Source: Bacillus_AB infantis_B (GTDB lineage Bacteria; Bacillota; Bacilli; Bacillales; Cytobacillaceae). Taken from it: DNA of 64,000 nt. The notes beneath the pieces were generated by a model. The model was not told where the DNA came from and did not search any database. It worked only from the letters and a program-made list of their open reading frames with translations. A program made the translations under genes and the position numbers. Shown one piece after another: positions 60,480 through 64,000 of this stretch. The stretch spans positions 132,647 through 196,646 of the forward strand of contig NZ_VTER01000008.1 of the NCBI RefSeq assembly GCF_008180445.1, read 5' to 3'. Each line of letters starts with the position of its first letter. Position 1 is the first letter of the stretch.

Positions 60480-61709
60480 ATGAGTGAAATTATCGCATCA
60501 TATTTACTGAACGGTTCCAGCGGGAATCTGGAGAAAAAGGCAGAGGAAATTGCCTTGGGATTGACGGTGGGATCGTGGACAGATCTGCCGGATCTTGAAA
60601 AGGGCCAGCTTAAGAAGCATAAAGGGAGAGTCGTTTCAGTTGAAGGATCTTATGGGGGACAGGATGGAAATGATGGGACTGCGCTGATTAAAATTGCCTA
60701 TCCGGCCGCAAACTTCAGCGCCGACCTGCCTGCTGTTCTGACAACTGTATTTGGGAAGCTTTCGCTCGATGGAAAAATTAAACTTCTCGACCTGGATGCA
60801 GCAGAGAACTTCAAACGGAATTTCCCAGGCCCGCTCTTTGGCATCGAAGGAATCCGCAAAAAGCTTGATGTCCACGGACGGCCGCTGTTAATGAGCATCT
60901 TCAAAGGCGTGATTGGGAGAGATCTCAATTATCTTCTAAAGCAGCTGAAGGAACAGGCCCGCGGGGGAATTGATATCGTTAAGGATGACGAAATTTTCTT
61001 TGATAATGAGCTTGCCCCCTTCTCAGAGAGGATTACAGAAGGCAAAAGGGTCTTGAGGGAAGCTTTTGAAGAAACAGGGCACAGAACACTTTACGCAGTG
61101 AATCTTACGGGCCGTACGTTTGAGCTGAAAGAAAAAGCAAAAAAAGCGGCTGAGCTTGGCGCTGATTTGCTGCTGTTCAATGCCTTTGCCTATGGCCTGG
61201 ATGTTCTTCAGGCATTAAGGGAGGATGGAGATATCGCCCTTCCGATCATGGCCCACCCGGCAGTGAGCGGTGCAATGACTTCTTCTCCTGTTTACGGATT
61301 GAGCCACAGCTTACTGCTTGGAAAGCTGGCCCGGATGGCAGGTGCAGACTTATCACTGTTCCCGTCGCCATATGGCTCGGTGGCACTGGAGCGGAACCAG
61401 GCATTATCGATCAGTTCCGCGCTGACAGAGGATGATATTTATAAAAAAAGTTTTCCTGTTCCTTCAGCCGGGATTCACCCCGGCCTGGTCCCTTTGCTTG
61501 TCAGGGACTTCGGGATGGATAGTGTCATAAATGCCGGAGGCGGCGTCCACGGCCACCCAGATGGTGCCAGAGGCGGGGGAGCAGCGTTCCGGCAGGCGAT
61601 CAGCCTTGTGATGGAAGGAAAAACCTTACACCAGCCCCAGCAGGAGTTTCCAGAGCTGGCAAAAGCGATAGCGCTCTGGGGAAGCAAAGAGGCGGTGCAG
61701 CATGGATAG
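60480..61709 (+). CDS. mtnW: RuBisCO-like enolase of methionine salvage
   Basis: 409 residues from the ATG at 60480, nine bases after AGGGGG; ORFs from 60426 or 60474 have poor spacing. Family motifs: GLTVGSWTDLPDLEKGQLKKHKGRVV, FGKLSLDGKIKLLDL, the carbamylated Lys region IVKDDEIFF, and SAGIHPGLVPLLVRDFG with GGGVHGHPDGARGGGAAFR. It isomerises the 2,3-diketo-5-methylthiopentyl phosphate and does not fix CO2. Overlaps mtnX by eight bases. Confidence 0.93.
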   Translation: MSEIIASYLLNGSSGNLEKKAEEIALGLTVGSWTDLPDLEKGQLKKHKGRVVSVEGSYGGQDGNDGTALIKIAYPAANFSADLPAVLTTVFGKLSLDGKIKLLDLDAAENFKRNFPGPLFGIEGIRKKLDVHGRPLLMSIFKGVIGRDLNYLLKQLKEQARGGIDIVKDDEIFFDNELAPFSERITEGKRVLREAFEETGHRTLYAVNLTGRTFELKEKAKKAAELGADLLLFNAFAYGLDVLQALREDGDIALPIMAHPAVSGAMTSSPVYGLSHSLLLGKLARMAGADLSLFPSPYGSVALERNQALSISSALTEDDIYKKSFPVPSAGIHPGLVPLLVRDFGMDSVINAGGGVHGHPDGARGGGAAFRQAISLVMEGKTLHQPQQEFPELAKAIALWGSKEAVQHG

Positions 61710-62364
61710 GATTGCAGTGTTCTGCGACTTTGACGGAACGATTACAGAATCAGATAATATCATCAGCATCATGAAGCACTTCGCCCCGCCTGAGTGGGAA
61801 TCGCTGAAGGACAAGGTCCTTGCTGAAGAAATTTCCATTCAGGATGGCGTCGGTCAGATGTTTGCGCTATTACCGAGCAGCCTGAAGGAGGAAATCACTT
61901 CCTATGTCCTCAGTCAGGCAAAGATCAGAAACGGATTTGAAGAGTTCATTGCGTATTTGAAATCAGAAAAAATCCCTTTATACATCGTCAGCGGTGGCAT
62001 CGACTTTTTCATTCACCCGCTGCTTGACAAGTTCGGCCCTTTTGAAGCCATCTACTGCAATCATTCTGATTTCAGCGGGGAGATGATGAAAATCAACTGG
62101 CCGCATGAATGTGATGAAGAATGTGACAACGGCTGCGGCTGCTGCAAGCCTTCGATCATGAGATCGCGGGATGAAGAAGGTTTATATAAGATTGTCATCG
62201 GCGACAGCATTACAGATCTGCAGGCCGCGAAGCAGGCAGATTTTGTATTGGCAAGAGATCTGCTGCTGCAGAAGAGCAGAGAGCTTGGCCTGGATCACAG
62301 GCCGTTCACCGACTTTTTTGATTGCATTACAGAATTAAAGAGATTGATAGGGGTGAAACTATGA
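61702..62364 (+). CDS. mtnX: HK-MTPenyl-1-P phosphatase
   Basis: 220 residues. A HAD phosphatase: FCDFDGTITESDN (nucleophile Asp), YIVSGGIDFFI (Ser/Thr), GDSITDLQAAKQAD (acid). The Cys-rich segment CDEECDNGCGCCKP is typical of MtnX. It dephosphorylates the enolase product to the acireductone. Overlaps mtnB by four bases. Confidence 0.92.
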   Translation: MDRIAVFCDFDGTITESDNIISIMKHFAPPEWESLKDKVLAEEISIQDGVGQMFALLPSSLKEEITSYVLSQAKIRNGFEEFIAYLKSEKIPLYIVSGGIDFFIHPLLDKFGPFEAIYCNHSDFSGEMMKINWPHECDEECDNGCGCCKPSIMRSRDEEGLYKIVIGDSITDLQAAKQADFVLARDLLLQKSRELGLDHRPFTDFFDCITELKRLIGVKL

Positions 62365-62990
62365 ACCTCATCCAGGAAAAATGGGATCAGCTGGCAGATA
62401 TAAAGGAAGAACTTGCAGGCCGTGACTGGTTTATGGGAACAAGCGGGAACCTTGCGATTAAGGTTGCTGCCGAACCGCTGCAATTCCTCGTTACAGCAAG
62501 CGGGAAAGATAAGCGGAAGAGGACAGAAGAGGATTTCCTGCTGGTCGGCCATGATGGGAAGCCGGCAGATGAAACCGGCCTGAAGCCCTCGGCAGAAACG
62601 CTTCTCCATGTAGAAATTTATAAAAGGACCAAAGCGGGATGCAGCCTGCACGTCCATACGGTTGACAATAATGTGATATCTGAATTGTACGGTGATGCAG
62701 GATCTGTTGCTTTTAAAGGCCAGGAGCTTATCAAAGCATTTGATCTGTGGGATGAGGATGCAGTCCTGACGATCCCTATCATTCCGAATCACGCCCATAT
62801 ACCCAAGCTTGCTGAGTCTTTTTCAGAGCATATACTGGCCGACTCGGGTGCTGTCCTGATCCGTAACCATGGCATTACAGTATGGGGCCGAACACCTTTT
62901 GAAGCGAAAAAGCTTTTGGAGGCTTCAGAGTTTTTATTCCGTTATCAGCTGAAGCTGCTGCAGCTGAAGCAGCTCCAAACCGCTATATAA
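62361..62990 (+). CDS. mtnB: Methylthioribulose-1-phosphate dehydratase
   Basis: 209 residues from the ATG at 62361 after AGGGGTG. A class II aldolase fold: WFMGTSGNLAIKV, HVHTVDNN (zinc His pair), PIIPNHAHIPKLA, and LIRNHGITVWG. It dehydrates methylthioribulose-1-phosphate ahead of MtnW. Four-base overlap with mtnX. Confidence 0.92.
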   Translation: MNLIQEKWDQLADIKEELAGRDWFMGTSGNLAIKVAAEPLQFLVTASGKDKRKRTEEDFLLVGHDGKPADETGLKPSAETLLHVEIYKRTKAGCSLHVHTVDNNVISELYGDAGSVAFKGQELIKAFDLWDEDAVLTIPIIPNHAHIPKLAESFSEHILADSGAVLIRNHGITVWGRTPFEAKKLLEASEFLFRYQLKLLQLKQLQTAI

Positions 62991-63012
62991 AAGTTGAAGG
63001 GAGACTATAAAG

Positions 63013-63546
63013 ATGGCATATATCGTATTGCAGGAAACAAGAGAAGAAATCAGGAACCAGGAAGAGGTTGCTTCTTTCCTTGACAGCCAGGAAGTTATTT
63101 ATGAAAACTGGGATATTCAAAAGCTGCCTGAGGATCTGAGAGAAAAGTATAATCTTTCAGATGAAGAGAAGGAAAGGATCCTTGAGAGCTTTGCCGCTGA
63201 AATCAAGGATATCTCTGAACGGAGGGGCTATCAGGCGCAGGATGTTATTTCGCTGTCTGAAAGCACGCCTAATCTTGACCAGCTGCTGAAGAATTTCCAG
63301 CAGGAGCACCACCACACAGACGATGAGGTCCGTTTTATTGTCAGCGGGCACGGTGTTTTCATTATCCAGGGGAAAGACGGCGGCTTTTTTGAAGTATTCC
63401 TGGATCCGGGCGACCTGATTTCTGTACCTGAAAACATCAGGCATTATTTCACCCTCCAGGAAGATCGCAAGGTTGTCGCCGTGCGCATCTTCGTTACCTC
63501 TGAAGGCTGGGTTCCAATCTATGAAAAAGAAGGCGCAGAAGCTTAA
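63013..63546 (+). CDS. mtnD: Acireductone dioxygenase
   Basis: 177 residues. A cupin: EHHHTDDEVRFIVSGHGVFIIQ supplies the metal His/His/Glu and GDLISVPENIRHYF the last His. The Fe form makes the keto acid for methionine; the Ni form makes CO off-pathway. 22 bases after mtnB, last gene of the operon. Confidence 0.92.
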   Translation: MAYIVLQETREEIRNQEEVASFLDSQEVIYENWDIQKLPEDLREKYNLSDEEKERILESFAAEIKDISERRGYQAQDVISLSESTPNLDQLLKNFQQEHHHTDDEVRFIVSGHGVFIIQGKDGGFFEVFLDPGDLISVPENIRHYFTLQEDRKVVAVRIFVTSEGWVPIYEKEGAEA

Positions 63547-63582
63547 TTGAAGAGAATAGAGGCAGCTGTTCTGGCTGTTAAT

Positions 63583-63613
63583 AGGGATCGGGAAAAATAC
63601 CGGTCCCTTTTTG
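63583..63613 (+). terminator. Terminator after mtnD
   Basis: AGGGATCGG - GAAAAATA - CCGGTCCCT followed by TTTTT. Confidence 0.8.
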
Positions 63614-63667
63614 TCTTTCTCGAAAGAGGATATTAATGGTATTAGTGCTCAAGAAGTTTGAGAGCCT

Positions 63668-63770
63668 GTTGATTGCAGTGGAAGGCACGTAGACTCCTGT
63701 GGGATTGCAGCGGCAAAGCTGAGACCCCGCAGGAGCGGCAGCGAGGGCACTGAAAAAGTACATTTCAATA
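63668..63770. repeat. Bacillus-type dispersed repeat fragment
   Basis: GTTGATTGCAGTGGAAGGCA, AGACTCCTGTGGGA, GCTGAGACCCCGCAGGAGCG and GCAGCGAGGGCACTG resemble a dispersed non-coding repeat common in Bacillaceae. It forms complementary parts (CTCCTGTGGGA and CCCGCAGGAG). Only one copy is in the window. Confidence 0.6.
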
Positions 63771-63839
63771 AAAACATTAAACTCTTATACAGTAATGAAT
63801 TCATTCATTTACCGGTTATCAAGGTGAACTTCTTTTTTT

Positions 63840-63880
63840 AGCAGTTGAAGGTTGATTTTTCAACTTTCAACTGCTTTTTT
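63840..63880 (+). terminator. Hairpin upstream of the IS element gene
   Basis: AGCAGTTGAAAGTTG-type stem (63840-63850 with 63863-63874) followed by TTTTTT, 43 bp before the transposase gene. Such stems near IS ends block read-through. Confidence 0.7.
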
Positions 63881-63922
63881 ATTTTATAATATGGCTAACA
63901 ACAATTTCTAGGTGGTATCCAA

Positions 63923-64000
63923 ATGATTTCCTTTCAAGAATCGCTCCCTCTAAGCCCATATATAGCTATCTATGATGTCGTTATCCCCAAAGATAATATG
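63923..64000 (+). mobile_element. IS1182-type transposase gene, 5' end only
   Basis: The ATG at 63923 follows GGTGG and the frame runs off the window: MISFQESLPLSPYIAIYDVV continuing IPKDNM. The pattern 'LSPYIAIYD-V-PKDNM' is the start of IS1182-family transposases as I remember them. The left end of the element is presumably between about 63780 and 63900, but no terminal repeat can be paired without the other end. Confidence 0.75.

Overview
The window looks like chromosome of a spore-forming, low-to-moderate GC member of the Bacillaceae. It carries an alpha/beta-type small acid-soluble spore protein, a SigI/RsgI pair, a KinE-like sporulation-type kinase, a LysM/SleB-type hydrolase, purine-rich Shine-Dalgarno sites, many hairpin + U-tract terminators, and T-box, S-box and TPP leaders. 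From memory, the order sigI-rsgI-sspD ... ktrD ... ykrP-type acyltransferase ... kinE ... mtn genes follows the corresponding Bacillus subtilis segment, with insertions (glycolate oxidase genes, repeats, small ORFs). I see no rRNA, tRNA, prophage or CRISPR array. An IS1182-type transposase gene begins at the right edge.

Layout. 1-2.3 kb: the end of a histidine kinase, then a small cluster around a stand-alone B12-binding protein with the Wx9EH signature of CarH-type photoreceptors; its PAS-like neighbour is frameshifted. 2.3-6.6 kb: a very large secreted subtilase (bacillopeptidase F type). 7.3-8.4 kb: an ECF-like sigma factor with an overlapping single-pass membrane partner. 8.8-12 kb: a sugar ABC importer without its own ATPase. 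12.1-12.9 kb: a secreted Cys-rich protein. 13-16.9 kb: a TPP-riboswitch-controlled thiamine/HMP-type ABC operon ending in a TatD hydrolase. 17-19.1 kb: SleB-like hydrolase, YkvA, sirtuin. 19.1-24.2 kb: trehalose operon (PTS permease, oligo-1,6-glucosidase, phosphotrehalase) with a readable promoter, two TreR-type operators and cre-like sites. 24.3-28.3 kb: NupC, YfhP, RF3. 28.4-29.9 kb: an EAL protein with an apparent AUU start and a frameshifted GNAT gene. 30-32.7 kb: a six-copy 20-bp tandem repeat, a T-box leader (probable Tyr specifier) driving an NhaC-family transporter, and an orphan AAA ATPase. 33-38.2 kb: RND exporter, palindromic repeat, SDR, small membrane protein. 38.2-40.6 kb: SigI/RsgI with a SigI-type promoter, and a SASP gene with a sigma-G-type promoter. 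40.6-44.6 kb: glycolate oxidase subunits and a CdaR-type regulator. 44.7-51 kb: KtrD-type K+ channel, a four-unit repeat block, small ORFs, a B12 radical-SAM protein and an acyltransferase. 51-56.5 kb: chemoreceptor, KinE-like kinase, ArsR-type regulator, GNAT. 56.5-63.5 kb: methionine salvage genes mtnK, mtnU, mtnE, mtnWXBD, with two S-box riboswitches.

Themes. Much of the window is controlled by metabolite-sensing RNA (TPP, tRNA, SAM). Two genes are frameshifted in a way that a one-base homopolymer loss would explain, so they may be real pseudogenes or base-calling errors. The least expected items are the B12 photoreceptor-like locus, the repeat arrays, the Cys-rich secreted protein and the AUU-start EAL gene. 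All functions are inferred from sequence recognition without database searches.
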